Part shown: in pieces, positions 35,782 to 44,959 of the stretch
Position numbering within the stretch: position 1 is the stretch's first letter
Layout: each line of letters begins with the position of its first letter
Origin: CAIYEO01 sp037139575
Lineage (GTDB): Bacteria > Patescibacteriota > Saccharimonadia > Saccharimonadales > UBA4665
DNA length: 64,000 nt
Assembly: GCA_037139575.1 (NCBI GenBank)
Contig: JBAXGD010000001.1
Location: 24,665 to 88,664 of the forward strand
Direction of reading: 5' to 3'
Notes under the pieces: model-generated
What the model was told of the DNA's origin: nothing
The model's input: the letters and a program-made list of their open reading frames with translations, nothing else
Database searches by the model: none
Translations under genes and position numbers: made by a program

Positions 35782-36880
35782 ATTAAGCGTTAGTCAGTTT
35801 GTTGATTCGATCAATCAAACATTTGAATTCGCATATCCAATCATTTCTGTTGTTGGTGAAGTTGCTAATTTTAAAATCAGTAAGGGTACCTGGGTTTATT
35901 TTGATCTCAAGGACGAAAATTCTAGCATTAGATGTTTTACGAGCGTATACAAGTTATCCTTCCCGGTAGAAGACGGGATGATGATCAAAGTTATTGGCCA
36001 GCCTAAACTACATACTAACTATGGCTTTAGTTTTAATGTTTCATCATTCCAGCCGGTCGGCGAGGGAACGATAAAAAAAGCAATCGATTTACTTGAAAAG
36101 AAATTGCTAGCTGAAGGATTATTCGACGACAAAAGAAAACGCCCATTGTCTTATCCTCCTAAAAAAATCGGACTTATCACTTCTTCCGAATCAGCAGCTT
36201 ATGCTGACTTTATAAAAATCATCAATTCACGATGGGTGGGTTTAGAAATAGTTCTATACAGTGTTTTAGTGCAAGGTGAAAAAGCCCCAGGTGAAATATG
36301 TTCAGCAATAAAATACTTTAATGAGCTTTCTGATGCGCCAGATGTTTTGGTCATAACTAGAGGAGGTGGTTCCAGCGAAGATTTATGGGCTTTTAGTACC
36401 GAAGAAGTTACAAGGGCTGTTGCAGGAAGTAGGGTTACCACCCTCGTTGCTATTGGTCATGAAATAGATTTTTCACTCGCAGAGAAGGCTGCAGATAAAC
36501 GAGCAAGTACACCTAGCAACGCGGCAGAAATATTAGTTCCTGATAAACGGGATTCTATCAATAACTTCACTAAAAATTACGATCAATTGCTATACCTATT
36601 GAAGAATATTTTTATTCAGAACAATAAAGAAATTTTATTAATTTCCACGAACCTAGAAAAAGATGTTAGGGATAAAATACAAAAAGCACTATCCTTAATT
36701 GTTTATCAGACAAGTTTAATAGAAGCCCTCAACCCAAAACAGATTTTAAAAAGGGGCTATTCAATAATAAAGTCAGAAGATACACTTATTAAATCTGCGA
36801 CACAGCTGAAAATTGGATCCGTAATTAATATGCAGTTTTATGATTCCGAAGCTAAAGTAATTATTAACGAACTTAAGTAA
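35768..36880 (+). CDS. xseA: Exodeoxyribonuclease VII large subunit
   Basis: Catalytic subunit of the single-strand exonuclease, 370 aa. An N-terminal OB fold (VVGEVANFKISKGTWVYFDLKDE) is followed by the core with PKKIGLITSSESAAYADFI, VLVITRGGGSSEDLWAF and the GHEIDFSLAEKAADKRASTPSNAAE block. The coiled-coil arm is shorter than in E. coli XseA (456 aa). xseB follows after 10 nt. Confidence 0.95.
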   Translation: MELVELSVSQFVDSINQTFEFAYPIISVVGEVANFKISKGTWVYFDLKDENSSIRCFTSVYKLSFPVEDGMMIKVIGQPKLHTNYGFSFNVSSFQPVGEGTIKKAIDLLEKKLLAEGLFDDKRKRPLSYPPKKIGLITSSESAAYADFIKIINSRWVGLEIVLYSVLVQGEKAPGEICSAIKYFNELSDAPDVLVITRGGGSSEDLWAFSTEEVTRAVAGSRVTTLVAIGHEIDFSLAEKAADKRASTPSNAAEILVPDKRDSINNFTKNYDQLLYLLKNIFIQNNKEILLISTNLEKDVRDKIQKALSLIVYQTSLIEALNPKQILKRGYSIIKSEDTLIKSATQLKIGSVINMQFYDSEAKVIINELK

Positions 36881-36890
36881 TGGAGATAGA

Positions 36891-37085
36891 ATGAAAAAGA
36901 ACAGCGAAGTTAATTATAAAGATTTAAAAGATGAACTGGATAATATCTTGGTCAGTCTTCAGAGTGATAGTATTGATGTGGATGAATCATTGATTAAATA
37001 TGAGAGAGGTAGAGAGATAATAAATAAATTAACTGACTATCTAAAGAATGCCGAGAACACAATAACCAAAATAAACGCTAAATAG
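36891..37085 (+). CDS. xseB: Exodeoxyribonuclease VII small subunit
   Basis: Protein of 64 aa forming the two-helix partner of XseA. The family pattern YKDLKDELDNILVSLQSDSIDVDESLIKYERGREI is clear. A GGAG Shine-Dalgarno sequence lies 8 nt before the ATG. Operonic with xseA. Confidence 0.93.
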   Translation: MKKNSEVNYKDLKDELDNILVSLQSDSIDVDESLIKYERGREIINKLTDYLKNAENTITKINAK

Positions 37086-37088
37086 CAG

Positions 37089-37571
37089 ATGATTTTTTTA
37101 ATTCTAATAGTAGTTTTTTGTTTTAGCTTTGTGATTTTATTTGGTCCTCCATATTTGCCAACTTTGAAAAAGCAAATTGAATCAACATTTGATGTTTTGG
37201 AATTAAAAAAGGGGGATACGCTTATTGAGCTCGGATCAGGGGACGGAAAAATACTTATTGCTGCAGCAAAAAAAGGATACAGCGCCATAGGATATGAACT
37301 TAATCCATTGCTATTCGTGATATCAAAAATTCGGACTTTGCCTTACGGCAAAAAGATAAAAGTATACTGTCGTAACTTTTGGAATATAGAATTGCCACAA
37401 GCTGATGCAGTATATACATTCTTATTAAAGCGACAGATGAGTAAGCTAGATCAAAAACTAGAAGAGTATAAATACAAACCTTTAAAACTAGTAAGTTTTG
37501 CTTTTAAAATTCCAAGCAAAAAAATCATTCAACAAAAAGACGGAATTTTCCTCTACAAATATAATAAATAA
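37089..37571 (+). CDS. Membrane-anchored class I methyltransferase (FAM173-like)
   Basis: Protein of 160 aa. An N-terminal membrane helix (about 2-20) is followed by a compact SAM-binding fold with LIELGSGDGKILIAAAKKG (47-63) and a motif II acidic Glu70 in GYELNPLL. The order helix plus IE(L/I)GSGDG plus GYELNP is that of the FAM173/ATPSC-KMT lysine methyltransferases of the mitochondrial inner membrane. A membrane-protein Lys is therefore a reasonable substrate guess. It starts 3 nt after xseB. Confidence 0.82.
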   Translation: MIFLILIVVFCFSFVILFGPPYLPTLKKQIESTFDVLELKKGDTLIELGSGDGKILIAAAKKGYSAIGYELNPLLFVISKIRTLPYGKKIKVYCRNFWNIELPQADAVYTFLLKRQMSKLDQKLEEYKYKPLKLVSFAFKIPSKKIIQQKDGIFLYKYNK

Positions 37572-37632
37572 TATTTCTATCTTTTTCCCAGTACTTGATT
37601 ATTGTTATGTTTATAGGGTAACATTATCTTAA

Positions 37633-38295
37633 ATGAAATTAAAAAATGACCAAAGAGGCAATAGTTCAGCTTTAGTAATTATTGGATTATCAATTACTCT
37701 ACTTATTTTTGTTGCGTTTAGCTTCTGGGCTTTCTCTGGTAGGCAAAAGTACAAAAATAACGTTCAGGCAATTTCCGATCAGGCTGTCCAGCAGGCAGTA
37801 CAAACTACTCAACAGCAAGACGCTGTTAAATATAATGAGCAGCTCAAGAATCCTTTTAGGACTTACTCTGGCCCATCTCAATATGGTGGGTTGAGCTTAA
37901 AGTATCCGAATACTTGGAATGCCTATGTTGATGATACGGGCAGTGGCCAATCTTCTATAGATGGTTACTTTAGTCCAGGACACATTCCTTCAATCAGTGC
38001 ACAGTCATCAGTATTCGCATTAAGGGTACAAGTTCTTAATCAGTCGTACTCAGACGTACTAGGTGGGATTACATCATCGAGTCAGCAAAATCAAGCAAAA
38101 ATTTCTCCATATTCATTACCTTTGCTTCCTAGCGTAGTTGGAGTAAAGGTTACTGGTCAGATTGGAAATAATCAGACTGGTGAGATGGTAGTTCTTCCTT
38201 TAAGAGGAAATACGATTGAAGTTTTTACTATGGGTACGGATTACCAGAGTGATTTTGAAAATATAATTCTACCTAATTTAACATTCTCACCATAA
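37633..38295 (+). CDS. Membrane-anchored extracytoplasmic protein, unknown
   Basis: Not recognised. Protein of 220 aa. A short basic N-terminus (KLKNDQRGNSSA) and a hydrophobic helix (about 14-32) resemble an anchor, loosely of pseudopilin type. A Gln/Val-rich linker (50-70) leads to a soluble domain with YGGLSLKYPNTWNAYVDD and SVFALRVQVLNQSYSDVL, reminiscent of PsbP-like extracytoplasmic domains. The domain assignment is weak. It precedes the degenerate kinase gene. Confidence 0.75.
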   Translation: MKLKNDQRGNSSALVIIGLSITLLIFVAFSFWAFSGRQKYKNNVQAISDQAVQQAVQTTQQQDAVKYNEQLKNPFRTYSGPSQYGGLSLKYPNTWNAYVDDTGSGQSSIDGYFSPGHIPSISAQSSVFALRVQVLNQSYSDVLGGITSSSQQNQAKISPYSLPLLPSVVGVKVTGQIGNNQTGEMVVLPLRGNTIEVFTMGTDYQSDFENIILPNLTFSP

Positions 38296-38340
38296 TTTTT
38301 ATATAAAAAATAGTTTATGATGTGTCATATAATTTGATGC

Positions 38341-38367
38341 TATAATTATTTTGGAATAGGGGTTGAA
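38341..38367 (+). promoter_or_regulatory. Promoter and Shine-Dalgarno sequence of the pseudokinase gene
   Basis: TATAAT at 38341-38346 and AGGGG about 6 nt before GTG 38368. A short leader with a Shine-Dalgarno sequence decides the GTG start. Confidence 0.55.
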
Positions 38368-39087
38368 GTGAAAGGTACTAATAGTTTAGTCGGGGTAGAT
38401 CAATATTTATTGAAGTCCATAGCTGAGGAGCTAAGGCTACCTTTGATTCAAATCTCCAGATTAGCAGAACTAAACATGCAAAATCAAAAAATCGACCAAA
38501 CAGATATCAAAAAAATGGAAAGTAGTGCCGACCTAGCCATTCAATTACTTGAAAGTTTTATTCTTGGAGTTGAGTATAGTGATAGGCAAACCGAAATTGA
38601 ACTCAGCCCAATTACGATTGGAGCCGTCTTAAATGACGTAGCACATCAAGTAAATAAATTAGCCACAGCAAATAATTATGATATAGAGCTTTCAGTTAAA
38701 TCTGCTCATCCAGTTATGGGAAATTACGAGGCAATAAAAATGGCCTATCTAAACATAGCCCACACCATAATTACGGGAAGCTCAAAGAATGAAAATAATC
38801 GCCGCAGTTCATTAGTCTTTGCTGTTTATAATAGAGGACCTAAAAATATGGCCGGCATTTATTCAAACAATTTAGATATTAATAAAAACGTATGGGAAAA
38901 ATCAATTAATAATTTTGAGAAATCAAGGCAGAAAATGCCTGAATTTTCACATATAAACGGTTCCGGATTTTTTGTTGCATCATCAATATTAGAAGCTATG
39001 TCTTTAGAACTTGGCCCAAGTAAATTTCACGGCAATAAAGGTCTAGCGGCTGGCTTTCCTCTCAGTCAACAGCTTCAATTAGTTTGA
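38368..39087 (+). CDS. Degenerate histidine kinase (pseudokinase)
   Basis: Cytosolic protein of 239 aa with a histidine-kinase layout but altered catalytic residues. The dimerisation helix reads SIAEELRLPLIQISRLAEL where kinases have SHELRTPL, so the phospho-acceptor His is Glu20. In the ATPase-like domain the N box (AYLNIAHTII) lacks the second Asn, and the G1 box reads YNRGPKNMAGI instead of DxGxG. The G2 box NGSGFFVASSILEAM is kept. There is no membrane or sensor domain. The next gene, a receiver lacking its Asp, starts 2 nt later. Together they look like a non-phosphorylating signalling or scaffold pair. Confidence 0.82.
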   Translation: MKGTNSLVGVDQYLLKSIAEELRLPLIQISRLAELNMQNQKIDQTDIKKMESSADLAIQLLESFILGVEYSDRQTEIELSPITIGAVLNDVAHQVNKLATANNYDIELSVKSAHPVMGNYEAIKMAYLNIAHTIITGSSKNENNRRSSLVFAVYNRGPKNMAGIYSNNLDINKNVWEKSINNFEKSRQKMPEFSHINGSGFFVASSILEAMSLELGPSKFHGNKGLAAGFPLSQQLQLV

Positions 39088-39089
39088 TT

Positions 39090-39476
39090 ATGAAAAAAAT
39101 ACTACTCATTGAGCCAGATAAAACATTATCTATAGTTGCGCATGATTATTTGCAGGGCAGAGATTTAGATATTCAAATAGCTGAGGGTGCCCAGGAAGCA
39201 GTAAATTTAGCCGATAAAAATGAGCCAGAATTAGTTATTCTTGAGATACAACTTAAACATCATAATGGGATAGATTTTATTCATGAATTTCGTAGTTACC
39301 CAGAGTGGCATAAAATACCAATATTGATATATTCAATGATACCCAAGAAAGAATTTCCATTGGACGATAATGCATGGCGCCAACTAGGGGTGGTGAAATA
39401 TTTGTATAAACCTAAAGTTAAATTAGGTGAGCTATACAATGAAATAAATGAAATTCTTTCAGAGACTAAAATATGA
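39090..39476 (+). CDS. Receiver-like protein lacking the phospho-acceptor Asp
   Basis: CheY-fold protein of 128 aa. The segment LVILEIQLKHHNG aligns with the LVLLDxxMPxxxG block, placing Glu52 where the Asp should be. The acidic pocket is EPD rather than EDD. Ser82 and Lys107 (YLYKPK) are kept. An Asp-to-Glu change often mimics the phosphorylated state, so this may be a constitutive form. It follows the pseudokinase by 2 nt and its stop overlaps the recO start. ATG 39090 is preferred over an upstream TTG. Confidence 0.82.
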   Translation: MKKILLIEPDKTLSIVAHDYLQGRDLDIQIAEGAQEAVNLADKNEPELVILEIQLKHHNGIDFIHEFRSYPEWHKIPILIYSMIPKKEFPLDDNAWRQLGVVKYLYKPKVKLGELYNEINEILSETKI

Positions 39477-40162
39477 AGCAACTAGTGTCATCCGCAATTG
39501 TTTTGAAAAGAACTAATTATGGAGAGGCAGATAGAATAATCCAGGTAATTACACCGGATCAGGGAAAAATGAGTCTTATGGCTAAAGGGGTTAGAAAGGT
39601 TAATTCTAAATTGGCCGGCAGCATAGAGCTGTTTAGCACTATAGATGTTACTTATATACCTGGAAGAGGTAGTATAAATCGACTAATTACCGCTAGGCTA
39701 AAACAGCATTTTAGCAACATATCTAAAGATTTAGAAAGAGCTAATTCGGGATATGATTTTATTAAAGTCATAAATAAGGTCACCGAGGATGAAGTCGATG
39801 AGCAATGGTTTGATTTATTAACAAATTCATTCAAGTATCTAGACAACTCGATTATAGATATTAATCTAATAAGAATTTGGTACTATCTAAATATTTTTAA
39901 GTTGACTGGACATACCCCAAATCTAAATAATGACAAAGATGGTGGGGATTATTCTGAAAAAGGCAGGTATAGTTTTGACCTAGAATCAATGTCATTTTAT
40001 CCTGATGATAACGGAAAGTATTTTGCTCAACACATTAAGGTGCTTAAATTAGCCAATCAGTTTACCCCTACAAAAATGACGAACATTAAAGACATTGTGC
40101 CTATTTGTGAATTACTTTATTCGCTAGTAAGAGATGTCTCAAGGGTAACTCTGGATATATAA
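39473..40162 (+). CDS. recO: DNA repair protein RecO
   Basis: Recombination mediator that helps load RecA on SSB-coated DNA. Protein of 229 aa with an N-terminal OB fold (SSAIVLKRTNYGEADRIIQVITPDQGKMSLMAKGVRKVNSKLAG) characteristic of RecO. The C-terminal part has no CxxC zinc pairs, which are common in other RecO proteins. It overlaps the receiver gene in an ATGA junction. Confidence 0.9.
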   Translation: MKQLVSSAIVLKRTNYGEADRIIQVITPDQGKMSLMAKGVRKVNSKLAGSIELFSTIDVTYIPGRGSINRLITARLKQHFSNISKDLERANSGYDFIKVINKVTEDEVDEQWFDLLTNSFKYLDNSIIDINLIRIWYYLNIFKLTGHTPNLNNDKDGGDYSEKGRYSFDLESMSFYPDDNGKYFAQHIKVLKLANQFTPTKMTNIKDIVPICELLYSLVRDVSRVTLDI

Positions 40163-40187
40163 ACTGTACTGCTGGACTAGTTTGATT

Positions 40188-40203
40188 TATAATCTGTTAC
40201 AAC
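40188..40203 (+). promoter_or_regulatory. Leaderless-type promoter of glyS
   Basis: TATAAT at 40188-40193, 10 nt before the ATG, no Shine-Dalgarno sequence. Confidence 0.5.
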
Positions 40204-41511
40204 ATGGATAAAAATAAACTAGAAAATATAGTAAGTTTAGCAAAAAGACGCGGTTTTATATTTCAAGGAAGTGAAGTATATGGTGGTATTTCTGGATTTT
40301 ATGACTACGGTCCATTAGGAGTCGCACTAAAACGAAATGTAGTTAATCTTTGGTGGAAGACATTCGTGGAAGACGCCGAAAATATGTTTGGAATAGACGC
40401 TGCAATAATTATGAATCCTAAAGTTTGGCAGGCCAGCGGTCACGTAGATACTTTTACAGACCCTATGGTTGAATGTTCGAAATGCCACAATAGATTTAGA
40501 GCTGACAAGATAGATAAAAAAACTTGCCCAAATTGTGGTGCAAAAGATAGTTTCGGTGAAGAGCGCCAGTTCAATATGATGTTTAGAACTCAAGTAGGTC
40601 CAATCGATGACGATAACGCACTAGCCTATTTGAGACCTGAAACAGCACAAGGAATTTTTACTAATTACAAGAATGTCGTCGATACTATTTATCCCGATTT
40701 ACCATTCGGTTTAGCTCAAGTCGGTAAGGCATTCAGGAATGAAATTAGCCCTCGAGATTTTATATTCAGAATGAGAGAATTTGAACAGATGGAAATTGAA
40801 TATTTTGTTGATCCAGAAAATTGGGAAGCTGAATTTGAAGAGTGGATAAAGAAAATACACAATTGGCTAGATTTGCTCGGCCTCAATAAGAATAAAATAC
40901 ATGAATTAGAGGTAGAGGAGACAGAAAGGGCGCATTACAGCAAAAGAACTGTAGATTTTGAATACGAATTTCCAATCGGTAGAGAAGAATTACTGGGACT
41001 AGCCTACAGAACCAATTTTGATTTAGAAAATATTGATAAAAACAGCGGTAAATCCATGGAGTACCTTGTTAAGGGAACTAATAAGAAGTTTATTCCTCAT
41101 GTTATTGAGCCTTCTTTTGGTTTAGAGAGGACTATCATGGCAGTGTTGTCAGAGGCATATACTGAAGATGAAGTTAATGGTGATAAGAGAATATATCTTA
41201 AGTTTCCAGTTCAACTAGCACCTGTAAAAATATGTGTTAGTCCCTTGCTTAAAAATAAGCCAGAGCTTGTCGATAAGGCAAGGGAAGTTTATCTAGAGCT
41301 GAAGAAGAAATACGGTGCTGTTATGTGGGATGATAATGGAAATATCGGTAAAAGATATAGACGTCAGGATGAGATAGGAACCCCTTACTGTGTAGTAGTA
41401 GACTTCGATAGCTTGGATAATAATACGGTAACTATACGCAAAAGAGATGATACTACGCAAGATACCGTGAGTATGAATGATTTGAATAAATACTTTTCTA
41501 GTAATTTGTAA
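40204..41511 (+). CDS. glyS: Glycyl-tRNA synthetase, dimeric type
   Basis: Class II alpha2-type GlyRS of 435 aa. It shows KRRGFIFQGSEVYGGISGFYDYGPLGVALKRN, a zinc-ribbon-like insertion with two Cys pairs (CSKC and CPNC, near residues 93-120), the block RPETAQGIFTNYKNV, motif 2 GKAFRNEISPRDFIFRMREFEQME, and motif 3 PSFGLERTIMAVL. The anticodon domain follows. This is the single-chain form, not the alpha/beta GlyQS form. Confidence 0.96.
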   Translation: MDKNKLENIVSLAKRRGFIFQGSEVYGGISGFYDYGPLGVALKRNVVNLWWKTFVEDAENMFGIDAAIIMNPKVWQASGHVDTFTDPMVECSKCHNRFRADKIDKKTCPNCGAKDSFGEERQFNMMFRTQVGPIDDDNALAYLRPETAQGIFTNYKNVVDTIYPDLPFGLAQVGKAFRNEISPRDFIFRMREFEQMEIEYFVDPENWEAEFEEWIKKIHNWLDLLGLNKNKIHELEVEETERAHYSKRTVDFEYEFPIGREELLGLAYRTNFDLENIDKNSGKSMEYLVKGTNKKFIPHVIEPSFGLERTIMAVLSEAYTEDEVNGDKRIYLKFPVQLAPVKICVSPLLKNKPELVDKAREVYLELKKKYGAVMWDDNGNIGKRYRRQDEIGTPYCVVVDFDSLDNNTVTIRKRDDTTQDTVSMNDLNKYFSSNL

Positions 41512-41522
41512 TTTTATTTACC

Positions 41523-42104
41523 ATGATAAATAGTAATTTACTGATTATCATAGGGCCATCGGGAGTAGGAAAATCTTCAATTTTGAATGATGTAATGGAA
41601 AATTGTGACGATTTAGTAGTTCATCCTACTTACACCACTAGACCGATAAGAAAAAATGAAACTTCCAAATTCAATGAACATATATTTTTATCAGATGAAG
41701 AATTCGACAAATTAGAAAGCAATAATGAATTCATAGAAGTCGTTCAATTATTTGAGCTTCCTTACAGATACGGTCTGAAGAAGATAAAAGCAGAAAAAGG
41801 AAAATTGAATATAGTAATGCTTAGGCAGTCAGTAATGGGATTAATGCAAAAACACTATCCCGGTGGGATTGTCTATCAGATCGAAGCAGATTATGAAAAA
41901 GTAGGGCATAGGCTCAAGCAGAGAACTCGGAAGGGCGATAATCTCGGCACAAGGCTTAAAATATATGATGATGAAATTAGAAAAGGCAGGGAAATCGCCA
42001 ATAGAATAATAAAAAACAATACCACTCTAAGGGTTGCTAGCTTCGATTTTATCGATAATTTAAATAAAGATTTTGCTTATTTAAAATATGGTATTATTGA
42101 GTAA
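41523..42104 (+). CDS. gmk: Guanylate kinase
   Basis: Phosphorylates GMP to GDP. Protein of 193 aa with the P-loop IIGPSGVGKSSIL at the N-terminus and TYTTRPIRKNE, the GMP-binding region. The lid region RLKQRTRKGDN is present. The middle part is somewhat divergent, so a related dNMP-kinase role cannot be excluded. The stop overlaps the next ATG by one base (TAATG). Confidence 0.88.
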   Translation: MINSNLLIIIGPSGVGKSSILNDVMENCDDLVVHPTYTTRPIRKNETSKFNEHIFLSDEEFDKLESNNEFIEVVQLFELPYRYGLKKIKAEKGKLNIVMLRQSVMGLMQKHYPGGIVYQIEADYEKVGHRLKQRTRKGDNLGTRLKIYDDEIRKGREIANRIIKNNTTLRVASFDFIDNLNKDFAYLKYGIIE

Positions 42105-43180
42105 TGAATCCATCCTTAAATAATGGACAACAAGATAATCCGAATCCTAACAATGTTGCATCGGAGACTCAACAGGATGATGCGAATACCAAAATGAAGT
42201 TGTTTGAAAAAATTCCAAAAACTTTACTAACTTCAATTGCAGTTTTCACATTAGTATTGCCGGTTTTAATGGTGATGATATTGAGTTTTAGTAAAAACTC
42301 AATATCTTCTTCCACCGTATCAACTCCTAATCCTGCTTATCAAACAGAACTGAATTATTGCAAGCAAAATAACCAGACTCAGGACCAAGATGTTTGCATC
42401 AAGCAAATCTCAAATAATGGCACAAAGCAATATAACACAAAACCTAGTATATGGATTTTTGCGATTCCTAGTTTCTTACTGATCATCTCCACGTCTTTAT
42501 TGCTAGTATATGCTAAATCAAAAATAGGTTTTAGATCCTCATGGCTTATACTGGCAATCTCTTATAATTCTTTGATTATATTAGCAAAGTTCCTTATCAG
42601 CCCAAGCACGCTTTACTCAGCAAATATCACAGTCACTCAGGGATTTCTGACACCAAATTTTGATCCAAATTCACATAATGGCAATTTTTTTACAGCTGCG
42701 TCTATATTAATTCTCTATTCGTTGGCTATGTTATTGGTATATTCTTTTTTTAGAAGAAGGTTTAGGACCAAAATGAAAAATATTGGCATAGATACTTACG
42801 CTAAAAAACCAAAAATCAAAAAATCAAAAAAACTGCATGCATTAATCTCGATAGTGATATTGGGATCAATATTCGGAGGCGGAATACCGATATTCATTTT
42901 GTTTGCTGTGATCGGTGGTGTTGGTGGTTCAGCGATTGGTTATTTAGGTTATATAGGTTCCGTAATTTTACTACCTATTTTAATAGCTCTAATATTTTTC
43001 ATCTCTGCTTTTCAGAGTTCATACAAACAATCTGTCGAAACTAGGAATGTTATATTTATGTCTAGCTTTTTCACATTAGCTTTTTTATTGATTTTAAGCA
43101 TACATATTATATGGGTAGTTTTCTTAGTGCTTATATCAACTCTTTGGCCTTTCAATATCACTTACTATAGCTCCAAATGA
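42104..43180 (+). CDS. Polytopic membrane protein, unknown
   Basis: Not recognised. Protein of 358 aa. An Asn/Gln/Asp-rich soluble N-terminus (1-38) precedes about seven membrane helices. The first extracytoplasmic loop (about 65-110) holds two Cys (NYCKQ and DVCIK) that could form a disulfide. A Lys-rich cytoplasmic loop (KKPKIKKSKK) lies before the last helices. It overlaps both gmk and the UbiA gene, so all are in one operon; a link to the prenyl-lipid genes downstream is plausible by position only. Confidence 0.8.
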   Translation: MNPSLNNGQQDNPNPNNVASETQQDDANTKMKLFEKIPKTLLTSIAVFTLVLPVLMVMILSFSKNSISSSTVSTPNPAYQTELNYCKQNNQTQDQDVCIKQISNNGTKQYNTKPSIWIFAIPSFLLIISTSLLLVYAKSKIGFRSSWLILAISYNSLIILAKFLISPSTLYSANITVTQGFLTPNFDPNSHNGNFFTAASILILYSLAMLLVYSFFRRRFRTKMKNIGIDTYAKKPKIKKSKKLHALISIVILGSIFGGGIPIFILFAVIGGVGGSAIGYLGYIGSVILLPILIALIFFISAFQSSYKQSVETRNVIFMSSFFTLAFLLILSIHIIWVVFLVLISTLWPFNITYYSSK

Positions 43181-44178
43181 CAGTCCTTAAGCTTTTCATT
43201 ACAATGCTAAGACTGAGAGTTAGTATGATACTGGTAATCTTTTTTTTTATAGGAGCGTTTTTTTCAACCAATGTGCATGACTTAAGCTTTAAAATTATTA
43301 TAGGAGCATTTGCACTTATTGTCTCTTATGGAAGCGCAACTTGCTTTAATGATTTGGCTGATGTCGAGGCCGATAAAATTAACCTAAAGGGAACTAAAGA
43401 TAGATTGCTTGCGAATAATAAGGTTAATAAGCGAACATTGATTATTATGGGCATGATTAGTGGGGTTAGCAGTATTATATTATCTATTTTCCTGGGCAAG
43501 ATACCCTTTGTATTAATGATAATTATTTTTTTGATCAACATAAATTATTCCTTACCGCCAATTCGGATTTCATTCAGAACAGCATTGGTTCCTTTCTTTT
43601 TGTCTTTAGGATATAGCGTTCTACCATTTTTAATTGGATATTTTGCTTTTACCAATAGTATTAATGGGCATGGGCTAATTTTGGTTGCAGGTCTTTATTT
43701 TTTGTTCATTGCACGAATATCATTAAAAGATTTCAGGGACAGAAAAGGTGACAAAGCTGTTGGTAAGCAAACTATCCTGCTTAAATTTGGCAAGAATACT
43801 GTTCTGCTACTAAGCTCCACAAGCTTAGTCATGGGAGTAATACTGACCTTGTTTGGTTCAGGCGCTAACTTTAGTGTTGGAATTTGCATGATTGTATTGA
43901 TGTTAATGAGTTCTTTTTTTCTTTTAAATTTATTTAGATCAACTAAACTTGAAGATGAACTATTGTCGATAGGATTGGCCGCTAGATTCGGAAATGCAGC
44001 AATAATATTACTTCTAGGATTTTTCATAATCTTGAATTCTGGATATTATTCAATTTTTAATTTATATGTTTTCGAAGGATTAATTGTTGGGATTTATTTG
44101 ACTCAATTCTATTTGTTTTTGAATAGTCCGAAATATTATAAATATGGTGGTGGTGGATGGAAATTCAGTAAGGATTAA
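43177..44178 (+). CDS. UbiA-family prenyltransferase
   Basis: Intramembrane aromatic or polyol prenyltransferase of 333 aa with about nine helices. Both Mg2+-pyrophosphate motifs are intact: NDLADVEAD (Asn58, Asp59, Asp62, Asp66) and DFRDRKGD (Asp185, Asp188, Asp192). The acceptor cannot be told from sequence. Relatives act on quinone precursors, haem, chlorophyll, sugars or glycerol phosphates. No quinone or haem genes are in the window. It is followed after one base by a polyprenol-kinase-like gene. Confidence 0.9.
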   Translation: MTVLKLFITMLRLRVSMILVIFFFIGAFFSTNVHDLSFKIIIGAFALIVSYGSATCFNDLADVEADKINLKGTKDRLLANNKVNKRTLIIMGMISGVSSIILSIFLGKIPFVLMIIIFLININYSLPPIRISFRTALVPFFLSLGYSVLPFLIGYFAFTNSINGHGLILVAGLYFLFIARISLKDFRDRKGDKAVGKQTILLKFGKNTVLLLSSTSLVMGVILTLFGSGANFSVGICMIVLMLMSSFFLLNLFRSTKLEDELLSIGLAARFGNAAIILLLGFFIILNSGYYSIFNLYVFEGLIVGIYLTQFYLFLNSPKYYKYGGGGWKFSKD

Positions 44179-44179
44179 T

Positions 44180-44806
44180 ATGTTACAAGATGCCCTAAAA
44201 ATTACACTCGTTTCAATATTCTTCCTGATTATTTTTGTTAGCACTGAATTAATGCACCGAAAAATGAATATCAGGGCTGAGATAACCAGAAAAATAGCTC
44301 ATGTTTTGAGCGCAATTACTTTAGCCATTTTACCAATTTTTATGAGCATATTAGACATATCTATTATCGCTCTAATTTTTATTATAGTGCTGATAGTATC
44401 GTTTAGATTGAAAGTCTTCAGATCAATTCATAGCGTAAAACGTAAAACCTATGGTGAAATTCTATTCCCAGTTGGGGTCCTTGCTGTTTTTATATTTTCA
44501 AGAAATGTTATGGTTTTTGAGGTAGCAATGTTGATATTAGGATTTTCGGATACAGCTGCAGAACTTATCGGTAAAAAATTTGGAAAAGCAAAATATTTAA
44601 ATAATCACAGTACTATTATCGGTAGCATAGCTTTTTTCTCGGTAACTATTATAATACTAAGCATCTTTAACGGCATAGGCTTAAGCTTTGCAGACAAAAT
44701 AATAATAGGAGTAATATTAACTATCGTAGAAGCTATTTCAAATTATGGTATTGATAATCTATTAATCCCACTATTCTTCTCAGCACTAATCTTCCTCAGT
44801 CAATAA
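44180..44806 (+). CDS. Dolichol/phytol-kinase-like membrane protein
   Basis: Polytopic protein of 208 aa of the SEC59/VTE5 (CTP-dependent polyprenol kinase) superfamily. Characteristic blocks are RAEITRKIAHVLSA, KRKTYGEILFPVGV, ILGFSDTAAELIGKKFGK and STIIGSIAFF. ATG 44180 is chosen over a start at 44144 inside the UbiA gene, since it begins one base after the UbiA stop. Next to a UbiA enzyme, it suggests phosphorylation of a prenyl alcohol for later transfer, for instance isoprenoid salvage. That pathway is an inference. Confidence 0.85.
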   Translation: MLQDALKITLVSIFFLIIFVSTELMHRKMNIRAEITRKIAHVLSAITLAILPIFMSILDISIIALIFIIVLIVSFRLKVFRSIHSVKRKTYGEILFPVGVLAVFIFSRNVMVFEVAMLILGFSDTAAELIGKKFGKAKYLNNHSTIIGSIAFFSVTIIILSIFNGIGLSFADKIIIGVILTIVEAISNYGIDNLLIPLFFSALIFLSQ

Positions 44807-44947
44807 TCATTTTTGAGTTTAGGATTATTACTAGTTTATTCATTATTTCATATTTCCAATATTCAGAATTATTCTTTTCTGTGAAAAGATAGCAATTTTC
44901 AATATTATCTAGTCTGATTTATGCGTATAGTTAAATTCATCATCTGC

Positions 44948-44959
44948 TACAATAATTTA
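44948..44959 (+). promoter_or_regulatory. Leaderless-type promoter of the GH1 gene
   Basis: TACAAT at 44948-44953, 6 nt before ATG 44960. It supports this start over an in-frame ATG at 44921, which lies upstream of the box. Confidence 0.6.
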
